Shown: piece after piece, positions 1 to 6,874 of the stretch
Layout: every line of letters starts with the position of its first letter
How positions within the stretch are numbered: the first letter of the stretch is position 1
Origin: Thermoplasmata archaeon
GTDB taxonomy: Archaea; Thermoplasmatota; Thermoplasmata; Lutacidiplasmatales; UBA184
Direction of reading: 5' to 3'
Assembly (NCBI GenBank): GCA_030046135.1
Contig: JASIEC010000033.1
Span: 1 to 9,480, forward strand
DNA: 9,480 nt
Made by a program: the position numbers and the translations under genes
The notes under the pieces: generated by a model
What the model was told of the DNA's origin: nothing
Database searches by the model: none
What the model saw: the letters and a program-made list of their open reading frames with translations, nothing else

Positions 1-2318
1 GAGAGCGGCTCGTAGTCGCCTCCCACCGTGATGTTGCCGCTGTTGTTGTACGGCAGCACCCCGTACGGGTCCGCCGCGCTCCCGTAGTTCGCCCAGAAGT
101 TCCCGCCCTGCCAGGCGTAGCCCAGGATGTTCCCCGAGAGGGGGACGCCGTCCACGACGCGGACATCGCTCGCCGGCTGGCGGCTCACGTTCCACAAGTC
201 GACGTACGTCGCGGGCTCGCAGAGGATCTGGCAGGAGAGCGGGTCGTACGTCGGGGTGACGGCCGGGAACGGCACGTCGACGTAGTTGTTGTAGATGAGG
301 TCCCCCGACTCGGACTCGTTGACCGCCTGGGTGAGGTTCCCCGAGTTGAGGACGTTCGAGAGGTTGGTCGCGTCCGCCGGGGCGTCCGTGAACCGGTTCC
401 CCCAGATCGTGTTGCCCGTCCCGCCGTAGAGGACGATCGCGTCCCCCTCGTCCGGGAAGCTCGCGCCGGCGACCAGGTTGTCCGACGCGTTCCAGAAGAT
501 CACCGAACCCTCGGGGAAGCCGACCAGGAACGCGGAGAGCCAGCCCGAGATCGTTCCGCCGACGACGCGCACGTGGCTCGTCTCCCAGAACTGGAGCTGA
601 AGGTCGTTCGTCGAGGGGAGGCCGAACGAGGCGATCGTCGCGGCCATCCACGCCGGATACACGACCTCGAACGACGGGGCCGTGACGGTGACGTAGTCGG
701 TCGTGCCGATGAGGAGGAGCCCCGGGAACACCGGGAACTGGTAGTCGTTCCAGGCGGCGAACTCGGGGTCCAGCGCCCCGTGCTCGTTGTTGTCGATCAC
801 GTACGGCGACGCGGCCGAGCCGCTCCCGCCCGAGGCGAGGCTCGCGAGCTCGCCGTTGCCGAACGCGATGAGCGGCGTGTACACCCCGCGCGAGAGGTTC
901 GTCGTCCCGGCGAACGTGATCCGGGTCGTCGAGTTGGCGGGGGAGGCTAGCACGTAGCTCCCGGGGTCGCGCTCGGAGAGGAGGTACTCGAACCAGTACG
1001 GGCCCCCGTTCGGCACGTAGAACGTCGTCGTCCCGGTCGGCGAGCCGACGACCCACTGGGCCGCGCTCTCGTTCCTCGTCGCGCCCGGGTTGACGAACAG
1101 GAACGTGCTCGCCGGGGAGAGCGTCTGGACGACCTTCCGGGCCCCCGCCTCGGAGGACATCCCCCAGAGGCCGGTGACGAACGAGGGGCCGAGCTGCATC
1201 GTCGCGACCGTGGTGCCGGCCACGTAGGCGACGTTGACCCCGTCGCTCGTCTCGCCGGTCTCGGAGCCCGCGTCCATCGCCGAGCGGGCGGGGACGTAGC
1301 GCCCGGCCGAGGCGCTCCACGTCGCGATCGAGAGCGTCGCGTTCATCTCGTAGAACGTCGTCGTGTCGCCGTCGTCGTTCCCGACGACGTCGAGCTCAAG
1401 GTCGTTCGGGAGGCCGACCGGATCGACGGTGAGGCCGTTGATCTGGTAGACCCCCGCCGGGTACGCGCGCTTCAGGTGCGGCGACGTGAGGTTCGTCGCG
1501 TTGAAGACGACGTAGTCGTAGGAGCCCGACACCGACATCGTGCGGTTCGAGACCGTGTAGTTGAAGAACACCGCCGGGCGGTCGAAGAGGACGGTCGAGT
1601 TGAGGTACAGCGTGAGGGTGAACGGATAGTGGATCGTGAACGTCGGGCCGATCGCGTAGTAGTAGACGGGGGCGTAGAGGGTCCCGTTCGGCCCCGTCGC
1701 GTAGAAGGCGTTCGGCGCGATGTACGCGTCGTAGTTCGAGAAGTTCCAGACGTTGTCGCCGAAGACGAGCTGGCCCGAGGAGGGGGTGTAGCTCACGAAG
1801 TTCTGGGTCCAGAACTCGTCCGACGTGTTGCCGAACTCGGTGACGCCCGTGTCGACGGCGTTCAGCTGGATGCCGAACATGTTCGGCCCGTCGCCGTCGA
1901 CGTACTCCGAGAGGGCGTTCGTGAGCGTGATCCTCCCCTCCACGCTCGAGGTGTTCAGGACCGAGCCCTGGAGCGTCCCCGAGACGTTCGTGAGGCCGAG
2001 GTCGGCGACCCCCATCGGGGCGGGCGCCGAGGCGTACGTGGGATGGACCGTCTCGCCGGCGTACGGCCGGGCGACGGAGAGGTCGGGAAGGTGGATGTCC
2101 GCGGCGGGGATCCCCGAGCCCGCCAGCTCGCGGAGCACCGTCTCCTGGCGGGCGCCCCCCGAGGAGAGGGCTCCCCCCGACGCCGCCGCCGAGGCTCCCG
2201 ACAACCCGGGAGCGCCCGACGACGACCGCGCGTCCGCGGCGGTCGATCCGGCGGAGGCGAGCAGGATCACGACGGCGGCGATCGAGACGACCCACGGAAC
2301 GACCGAACGAAGCGACAT
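1..2318 (-). CDS. Thermopsin-like (peptidase A5) secreted protein with beta-helix region, 3' end cut by window edge
   Basis: The reading frame is open from an ATG at 2318 to the window edge, giving 772 residues without a stop. Residues 1-30 look like a Sec signal peptide (MSLR, then a hydrophobic stretch VVPWVVSIAAVVILLASAGS), followed by an Ala/Ser/Gly-rich linker. Residues about 97-400 match the thermopsin family: APAPMGVADLG, MFGIQLNAVDTG, FWTQNFVSY, DNVWNFSNYDAYI, YDYVVFNA, VGLPNDLEL and GSETGETSDGVNVAY. Residues about 570-772 look like a right-handed beta-helix with asparagine-ladder rungs (DNLVAGASF, GNTIWGNRF, GDLIYNNYV) and a NosD-like end (WQGGNFWANYG...LPY). Thermopsins are acid proteases described from archaea; activity here is inferred. 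It is a tandem paralogue of the gene just upstream, whose layout it shares. Only two lysines and two cysteines (C696, C700) occur in 772 residues. The N-terminal arginine and hydrophobic core support this start. Whether the missing C-terminus carries surface repeats or a membrane anchor cannot be seen. Confidence 0.88.
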   Translation of the reverse strand, partial: MSLRSVVPWVVSIAAVVILLASAGSTAADARSSSGAPGLSGASAAASGGALSSGGARQETVLRELAGSGIPAADIHLPDLSVARPYAGETVHPTYASAPAPMGVADLGLTNVSGTLQGSVLNTSSVEGRITLTNALSEYVDGDGPNMFGIQLNAVDTGVTEFGNTSDEFWTQNFVSYTPSSGQLVFGDNVWNFSNYDAYIAPNAFYATGPNGTLYAPVYYYAIGPTFTIHYPFTLTLYLNSTVLFDRPAVFFNYTVSNRTMSVSGSYDYVVFNATNLTSPHLKRAYPAGVYQINGLTVDPVGLPNDLELDVVGNDDGDTTTFYEMNATLSIATWSASAGRYVPARSAMDAGSETGETSDGVNVAYVAGTTVATMQLGPSFVTGLWGMSSEAGARKVVQTLSPASTFLFVNPGATRNESAAQWVVGSPTGTTTFYVPNGGPYWFEYLLSERDPGSYVLASPANSTTRITFAGTTNLSRGVYTPLIAFGNGELASLASGGSGSAASPYVIDNNEHGALDPEFAAWNDYQFPVFPGLLLIGTTDYVTVTAPSFEVVYPAWMAATIASFGLPSTNDLQLQFWETSHVRVVGGTISGWLSAFLVGFPEGSVIFWNASDNLVAGASFPDEGDAIVLYGGTGNTIWGNRFTDAPADATNLSNVLNSGNLTQAVNESESGDLIYNNYVDVPFPAVTPTYDPLSCQILCEPATYVDLWNVSRQPASDVRVVDGVPLSGNILGYAWQGGNFWANYGSAADPYGVLPYNNSGNITVGGDYEPL

Positions 2319-2411
2319 CGACCCTCTGCGGGCGACGCGCAGGAGGGACTTCCGTAAGAAGCTGGCGCGACGGGCCCTCCCGCCGCGGGAGCCCTCCCCG
2401 AAGCCGCCGGG
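2319..2411 (-). other. Intergenic spacer between the thermopsin paralogues, with a small hairpin
   Basis: These 93 bases separate the stop of the upstream thermopsin gene from the ATG of the downstream one. A 6-bp perfect inverted repeat with a 3-nt loop (CTCCCG/CGGGAG) lies at 2377-2391. No T-run follows it on the minus strand, so it is not a convincing terminator. A weak AT-containing element (TTCTTA on the minus strand, around 2353-2360) lies about 35-42 nt before the ATG and could be a poor TATA box. Co-transcription of the two genes is equally compatible with the spacing. Confidence 0.3.
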
Positions 2412-5400
2412 TCAGGTGAAGTCGATGTCGATCGCCTGGGCCGGCGACGGGGCTCGGAGCACCTGGAACGACCCCGACGCAGGGCTCGGGAGCTCGGTGC
2501 CAGTGGCGGAGATCGTGTACGTGTACGTTCCGACCGGGAGGTTGAACCGAAGCGCCCCCGGCCCCGAGGCGACGACCGGGTACGCGATCGCAGGGGAGCT
2601 TCCGGACGAGATCGTCACCGTCCACGCGCTCCCCGACTCGAGGCCCCTCGGGTGGAACACCACGGGCTGGGTCAGAAGACGGAATTGCTCGGTCCTCGTG
2701 ACCGAGTGGGTCGGGACGTCGATCGATCCCAGGCCCGGCAGGACTCGGTACTCCGCTCCGGGTCCGACGACGGTGTAGCGGTACGTCGCCCCCGCGGGCA
2801 CGTCGAAGGCGATCGAGGTCCCCTCGGTGCTCCCGGTCTGCGGAGCCGGTCCCCCGGCGGCGCGTGAGGGAGTCAGGCTGACGCTCCACGCCGCCCCGGA
2901 GTACAGCGTGGACGACGGGGAGCCACCCTCGGCGAACGTCAGCGTCTCGAGCGCGCCGAACGTCACCGTCCAGACGGTCAGCGGCTGAGAGACGACCCCG
3001 CCCGTCTGGTTCGGGGAGCCGGCCCCGGTGATCTTCGCGACCCCGTAGCCGGCGGGCGCCAGGATCTCGAAGTCGAACGGGCCCGCGCCGCGGGCGACCG
3101 AGATCGTGCCGCGGGAGCCCCCGGTCGATCCCACGCGCTCGGTCGTGTCGTTCACGATCCCCGGCGAAGCCCCCGAGTCGAGCGTCCACACGGAGCCCGC
3201 CGGGAGCCCCTTCTCCACGAACGAGACGATGTCCCCCTCGAGCGGAAGGAACGCGAAGCTCACCGTCGTCCGGCCGCCCGTGACGGTCACCCCGCCCGTG
3301 GCGGGGCTCGGCAAGTACACCTCCTCCGGGCCGAGGTGGACGTCCCCGATCCAGAACGGATGGGAGCCGTTGGCGAGGAAGAAGAAGTCGACGGTCGCCG
3401 TCGACCAGACGGTCCCGTGGTTCGTGACGTTGACCGACCACTCGGCCCCGGCCGGGAGGCCGGTCTCCTGGAACGTGACCGTGTAGTCGATCTGCGCGAC
3501 GGGGAGCGTGACGCTCGTGTTGGCGCCCTCGACCGAGAAGCGGAGCGGGGTGGAGTTCCACCCCGAGAGCGGGGTCAGCGCGAGGGAGTACGTGCCGTTC
3601 GGGAGCTCCACCGTGGTGGGCGACGAGCCGTTCGTCTGCCAGGCGTCGGTCTCGAGCCCGGAGGTCGTGTTGTCGATCGTGAGGTTCCCGAGGACCTTCT
3701 CGTCCAGCCCGGGCGCCTCCACCGTGACCGAGTAGAGCGAGAACGGAACGAGCGGCACCCAGTCCCCCACCGAGTAGATCCAGACCCCCTCGGTGTAGGG
3801 GAGCTCGCCGTACGCGTCCCCCGATTGCGCGAGGTCGTCCGGAGGGTCGACGAGACCGTAGTCCCACCAGTAGTTCCCCCCCTGGTAGAGGGTCCCGACG
3901 ACGCTTCCCGAGAGCGGCTCCCACGGGAATCCGGGCGCGAAGTGCACGTCGGTCGCGGGCTGGCGGGAGATGTTGAACGTCTCGTGGAACAGGTCGAAGG
4001 CGTCCGAGTAGTCGTTGTAGGCCAGCTCGTACGCCGTCCCCTTCTGCGCCGCGAACTCGTTGTCGTAGATGAGGTCGTTCGACTCGGCGACGACGAGCGA
4101 GAAGTAGATGCCGGACAGGGCGGCGCTCGGTCTCGGCTCGGCCGAGTGGAGGAAGCGATTCCCCCAGACCGTGTTGTTCCCGCCGCCGAGGTCTCGGGGC
4201 CCCTCGTACATCAGCAGGGCCGCGCCGCCCTCCTCGCGGAACGTATCGTTCGCCACCAAGTTGTCGCCCCCCTCGAAGAACACGACGCTGGCCTGATTGA
4301 ACGGGAGACCGACGCTCACCGTGAACGTCCCCGACGGCGGCGGGGGGTAGGCGAACCATCCTGAGATGTTGGTGGCGTTGACCAGGGCCAGATGCGAGAC
4401 GTTCCAGAACCAGTACTGGAGGTCGTTCTCGCTCGGCAGCGCCGGGGCGTGGGCCGGGACCGGATTGGTCAGCGTCGCGAACGTCGGAGGGTCCGAGATC
4501 ACGACCGACGCGTTCGTCCCGTCGAAGAACACCGCCGCGAAGACCGGGAAGTCGTAGTCGTTGTAGAGACCGAACGTCGACGCGATCGGAGCAGGCTGAT
4601 CGGTCTCGATCTCGTACGGGCTCGCCGGGGTGCCGCTCCCGCCGGTCGAGAGCGCGGCCACCTCGGTGTTCGAGAACGCCCAGAGGGGGGTGTAGATCCC
4701 GCGGGCGAGATCGGGCGTGAGCGTGAGGTTCTCCCACATCGGACCGGAGACGTTGAGATCGGTCGTCACGGGGTCGTAACCGGAGAGCTCGGTGAGGAGC
4801 GTGTAGCTCCCGGGGACGAGGTGGACGACGTCCGTGTCCGCCGTCGGAGCGACCGCCGCCTCGGGCACCGAGAAGTTCGACGGCGGGACCGACGAGGGCG
4901 TGAGCACTTCGAACGCGTTCGCCGGCGTGACCGCGATCGTCACGGGATCCGAGCCCTCCGCACCGGACGCGTTCCAGAGGCCCGCGAGGAACGACGGACC
5001 GGTCGTCATCGTCCCGTAGGTGGCGAGCCCGTCGGGGGCTCCCGTCGGGCTGTCGCTCCAGGCGACGTTCGCACCGCTCGACGTCTCCCCCGTTTCACTC
5101 CCGTAGTCCAGCGCCGCCGGCACCGAGGCGTAGCCCGAGCCGTTCCAATAGGCCAGCCCGAGGGTCGCATCGGCGTCGAGGAGGGTCGCCTGCGTGCCGC
5201 CGCCCGGCCCGCCGAACGTGAGCTCGAAATCGTCGGGCAGGCCGAGGGGGTTGTAGTCGATGCCGTTCGCGGTGAAGTTCGAGGGCGAGGAGAGGGCGGG
5301 CCCTCCGCCCGCCGTCGAGTTGAAGATCACGTAGTCGTACGGCGCGGGCTCGCCGTCGTGCTCGAACTCCGAGCTCGAGAAGTTCTCGGCCGGATGAGCC

Positions 5401-6272
5401 GAGCTGTTGAGCTCGACCGAGAAGTTGACCGCGTCCCGACCCCCGACGAGGGTCGAGGCGAGCGTCAGCGTGAGGTCGAACGGATACGCGACCGGGCCGG
5501 GGACCGTGTACCCGGCGAAGTAGAGCCCGATCCCGGAGGTGCTGTCGCCCCAGACCGAGTGGCCGTAGATCGTCGCGGCATTCACCTCCGCGTCGGCCGT
5601 CGAGAAGTTCCAGAGGTTCGTCGCCAGCTCGAGCCTCTGGGTCGACGGAAAGTACAGGGCGACGTCCTGGGTCCAGAACGAGTAGCCCCCGACCCCTCGG
5701 AGGGTGACCCCCGTGAGCACCGCGTTCAGCTGGATGCTGAACGCGTCGCTCACGTTGTTGAACAGGTCGCCGGCGCGCACGCCCGTCGCGTTCATCTCCA
5801 CGGTCGCCTCGAGGCTCGTGGTGTTGAGGACCGTCGCATCGACCGTCGTCCCCGGTCCCGCGCTGAGCCCGTAGTAGGCGAGGCCCATCGGCGCGGGGAT
5901 CCCAGTGTAGAGAGGCCGCACCTCGCCGGAGGCGTTCGTCGCCGCGAGCTCGGCCGGGGTCGCCGACGGGCGAGGGAGGAACAGGAGACTCGAGTCCACG
6001 CCGGCCGCCTTCGCCGCGGCGACCGCGCGGGCGGCCATCTCCGACGCCGGATCGCTCGCCGACCCGTTCGCCGGGACGGACGCGGGCGGCGGGGAGGCCC
6101 CGGACGGGGCCGCCGCGGGGAGGACGGCCGCCGATCCGTGGGCGGACGCGCCGGGACCCGCCAGGAACAGGCCTTCCGAACCTCGCGGGGCTCCTGCGAG
6201 CCCGGGGGCCGCCATCGTCAACGCGGCGACGAAGGCGACCGCGGCGGCGAGCCGAACTCGGCCTCGGGGCAT
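2412..6272 (-). CDS. Large secreted thermopsin-like protein with beta-helix region and C-terminal beta-sandwich repeats
   Basis: Complete 1286-residue frame, ATG at 6272, stop TGA at 2412-2414. Residues 1-28 are a signal peptide (MPRGRVR, then LAAAVAFVAALTMAAPGLAGA). Residues 30-120 are an Ala/Pro/Ser-rich linker. Residues about 124-445 are a thermopsin (peptidase A5) domain: GIPAPMGLAYYG, FSIQLNAVLTGV, FWTQDVALYFPS, NLWNFSTADAEV, YDYVIFNS, LGLPDDFELTF and GSETGETSSGANVAW. Residues about 615-845 resemble a right-handed beta-helix: rungs DNLVANDTF, NNTVWGNRF and NDLIYDNEF, and an end motif YQGGNYWWDYG...ELPYTEG. Residues 845-1286 contain about five beta-sandwich repeats, for example VTFQETGLPAGAEWSV. 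There is no cysteine, only about five lysines, and more than 30 N-x-S/T sequons, which suits a glycosylated protein outside the cell. No C-terminal membrane helix or sorting motif is visible; it ends IDIDFT. Protease function is inferred from family membership; the catalytic residues of family A5 cannot be assigned here. An adhesive or binding role for the non-protease modules is possible. Confidence 0.92.
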   Translation of the reverse strand: MPRGRVRLAAAVAFVAALTMAAPGLAGAPRGSEGLFLAGPGASAHGSAAVLPAAAPSGASPPPASVPANGSASDPASEMAARAVAAAKAAGVDSSLLFLPRPSATPAELAATNASGEVRPLYTGIPAPMGLAYYGLSAGPGTTVDATVLNTTSLEATVEMNATGVRAGDLFNNVSDAFSIQLNAVLTGVTLRGVGGYSFWTQDVALYFPSTQRLELATNLWNFSTADAEVNAATIYGHSVWGDSTSGIGLYFAGYTVPGPVAYPFDLTLTLASTLVGGRDAVNFSVELNSSAHPAENFSSSEFEHDGEPAPYDYVIFNSTAGGGPALSSPSNFTANGIDYNPLGLPDDFELTFGGPGGGTQATLLDADATLGLAYWNGSGYASVPAALDYGSETGETSSGANVAWSDSPTGAPDGLATYGTMTTGPSFLAGLWNASGAEGSDPVTIAVTPANAFEVLTPSSVPPSNFSVPEAAVAPTADTDVVHLVPGSYTLLTELSGYDPVTTDLNVSGPMWENLTLTPDLARGIYTPLWAFSNTEVAALSTGGSGTPASPYEIETDQPAPIASTFGLYNDYDFPVFAAVFFDGTNASVVISDPPTFATLTNPVPAHAPALPSENDLQYWFWNVSHLALVNATNISGWFAYPPPPSGTFTVSVGLPFNQASVVFFEGGDNLVANDTFREEGGAALLMYEGPRDLGGGNNTVWGNRFLHSAEPRPSAALSGIYFSLVVAESNDLIYDNEFAAQKGTAYELAYNDYSDAFDLFHETFNISRQPATDVHFAPGFPWEPLSGSVVGTLYQGGNYWWDYGLVDPPDDLAQSGDAYGELPYTEGVWIYSVGDWVPLVPFSLYSVTVEAPGLDEKVLGNLTIDNTTSGLETDAWQTNGSSPTTVELPNGTYSLALTPLSGWNSTPLRFSVEGANTSVTLPVAQIDYTVTFQETGLPAGAEWSVNVTNHGTVWSTATVDFFFLANGSHPFWIGDVHLGPEEVYLPSPATGGVTVTGGRTTVSFAFLPLEGDIVSFVEKGLPAGSVWTLDSGASPGIVNDTTERVGSTGGSRGTISVARGAGPFDFEILAPAGYGVAKITGAGSPNQTGGVVSQPLTVWTVTFGALETLTFAEGGSPSSTLYSGAAWSVSLTPSRAAGGPAPQTGSTEGTSIAFDVPAGATYRYTVVGPGAEYRVLPGLGSIDVPTHSVTRTEQFRLLTQPVVFHPRGLESGSAWTVTISSGSSPAIAYPVVASGPGALRFNLPVGTYTYTISATGTELPSPASGSFQVLRAPSPAQAIDIDFT
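2415..3740 (-). repeat. About five tandem degenerate beta-sandwich repeats (GLPxGxxW type) within the thermopsin-like protein
   Basis: Residues 845-1286 fall into units of roughly 80-100 residues, each opening with a strand, a short ExGL-type turn and a Trp strand. The openings are YSVTVEAPGL (about 848), YTVTFQETGLPAGAEWSV (about 930), VSFVEKGLPAGSVWTL (about 1016), LTFAEGGSPSS...GAAWSV (about 1111) and VVFHPRGLESGSAWTV (about 1204). The first lacks the Trp, and the fourth carries an insertion before it. Units end with a strand such as TYSLAL or TYTYTI followed by a Gly/Pro-rich link. Such repeats are common in exported proteins of Thermoplasmata and some other archaea, where they are thought to be spacer or binding modules. 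Unit boundaries are approximate. Confidence 0.7.
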
Positions 6273-6301
6273 CGGCGTGCGGGGGCGAGTCCGCAGCCCC
6301 G

Positions 6302-6307
6302 AATAAA
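6302..6307 (-). promoter_or_regulatory. Candidate TATA box for the thermopsin-like gene cluster
   Basis: On the minus strand the element reads ATGTTTATTC, an AT-rich island in a GC-rich flank, centred about 32 nt before the ATG at 6272. With the usual archaeal spacing of about 26 nt from TATA centre to transcription start, transcripts would begin near 6278, giving a leader of only a few nucleotides. No Shine-Dalgarno sequence lies before the ATG (the preceding bases are CACGCCG), which agrees with near-leaderless translation. Confidence 0.5.
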
Positions 6308-6405
6308 CATCTCGGGAACGCCGCGCGGCGCCCTCGGGCGACCGAAGCTCCCGAACTCCCCGACGGACGAGCTCTCCCGGAGCCGGAAGGCCCTCGTGTC
6401 GTGTG

Positions 6406-6433
6406 TTTTACATCTCTGAAGAAGTCTTAAATA
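6406..6433 (+). promoter_or_regulatory. Promoter region of the ribbon-helix-helix gene, two candidate TATA elements
   Basis: Two AT-rich elements lie in an otherwise GC-rich region. TTTTACA at 6406-6412 would place a transcription start near 6435 and a short leader before the GTG at 6446. CTTAAATA at 6426-6433 is the better match to an archaeal TATA box, but would place the start near 6456, just before the in-frame TTG at 6458. The choice therefore decides which start codon is used. No Shine-Dalgarno sequence precedes either start. Confidence 0.45.
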
Positions 6434-6457
6434 GTCGTTAAATTTGTGTTAAACGAG
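6425..6457 (+). repeat. Three TTAAA direct repeats at 11-bp spacing, possible operator
   Basis: TTAAA occurs at 6427-6431, 6438-6442 and 6449-6453, exactly 11 bp apart. Each copy is preceded by T-C/G-T-like bases: the units are TCTTAAATAGT, CGTTAAATTTG and TGTTAAACGAG. The array covers the probable TATA box and the start codon region of the ribbon-helix-helix gene. One helical turn of spacing puts all three on the same face of the DNA, as expected for cooperative binding by a regulator. Autoregulation by the adjacent gene is an inference. Confidence 0.45.
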
Positions 6458-6856
6458 TTGACGACCGCCCAGAGCGACCGTCCCGCGGGCCGATTCCTCG
6501 GTGTGCGCCTCACCGCCGAGGAGGAGGCGCTTCTCGAGAGATTCCGGCGCGCGAGGGAGTTCCCGACCCGCTCCGACGCGGTGCGGGCGCTCGTTCGCGA
6601 TGCCGCCTCGGAGAAGCCGAGCGCGGTCGAGCTCCCGGCGACACTCGGTGCGGAGATTGAGGAGCTCGTGGAGGAGGGGTTCGCCTCCGATCCCCGAGCG
6701 GCCCTCGAGATCGCGGTGTCGCTCGGCCTCCAGGAGCTCGAGCGGACCCACGGCGAGCGATGGGACGCGCTCCAGCTCGCGGCGCGCGCGCGGCGCGAGC
6801 GCAAGGAGCGACGGCGACGGGCGGATCGGGAGGGGCGGGGGCTCCTCGGGCGCTAG
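6446..6856 (+). CDS. Tandem ribbon-helix-helix (CopG/Arc-type) DNA-binding protein, putative transcriptional regulator
   Basis: 136 residues from GTG 6446 to TAG 6854-6856; an in-frame TTG at 6458 would give 132 residues. Two ribbon-helix-helix-like units are visible. The first has a strand at residues 16-22 (RFLGVRL), helix A at 23-36 (TAEEEALLERFRRA) and helix B at 41-53 (TRSDAVRALVRDA). The second has a strand at 60-64 (AVELP), helix A at 65-78 (LGAEIEELVEEGFA) and helix B at 82-99 (DPRAALEIAVSLGLQELE). The tail (113-136) is highly basic (RARRERKERRRRADREGRG), which could add non-specific DNA contact. Ribbon-helix-helix proteins usually dimerise to form one DNA-binding unit, so two in one chain could form a pseudo-dimer or bind two half-sites. 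It is divergent from the thermopsin genes and first in a plus-strand run of close genes. The target is unknown; its own start-region repeats are the obvious candidate. No partner toxin is seen, so an antitoxin role is less likely. Confidence 0.82.
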   Translation: MLNELTTAQSDRPAGRFLGVRLTAEEEALLERFRRAREFPTRSDAVRALVRDAASEKPSAVELPATLGAEIEELVEEGFASDPRAALEIAVSLGLQELERTHGERWDALQLAARARRERKERRRRADREGRGLLGR

Positions 6857-6862
6857 CCCCCG
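6836..6862 (+). other. Stem-loop spanning the stop codon of the ribbon-helix-helix gene
   Basis: CGGGGGCT at 6836-6843 pairs perfectly with AGCCCCCG at 6855-6862, leaving an 11-nt loop. The stem covers the TAG stop and ends just before the small downstream gene. No T-tract follows, so it is a weak candidate for an intrinsic terminator. It could instead mark a processing point or modulate translation of the next gene. Chance pairing is also possible in GC-rich DNA. Confidence 0.3.
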
Positions 6863-6874
6863 GTGTGGTTGAAC

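Noticed and set aside
2377..2391. Rho-independent-like terminator between the thermopsin paralogues
   Set aside because: The stem is only 6 bp and has no following T-run; archaeal intrinsic termination depends mainly on T-tracts.
1396..4737. A 1113-codon minus-strand frame overlapping both thermopsin genes
   Set aside because: It is out of frame with the two recognised proteins, crosses their junction and is rich in Arg/Gly/Pro without domains; stop-poor GC-rich DNA explains it.
4392..6419. A very long plus-strand open frame (675 codons) opposite the thermopsin gene
   Set aside because: Its translation is arginine-dominated and low in complexity, as expected for the complement of a GC-rich gene; the minus-strand frame has a signal peptide and recognisable domains.
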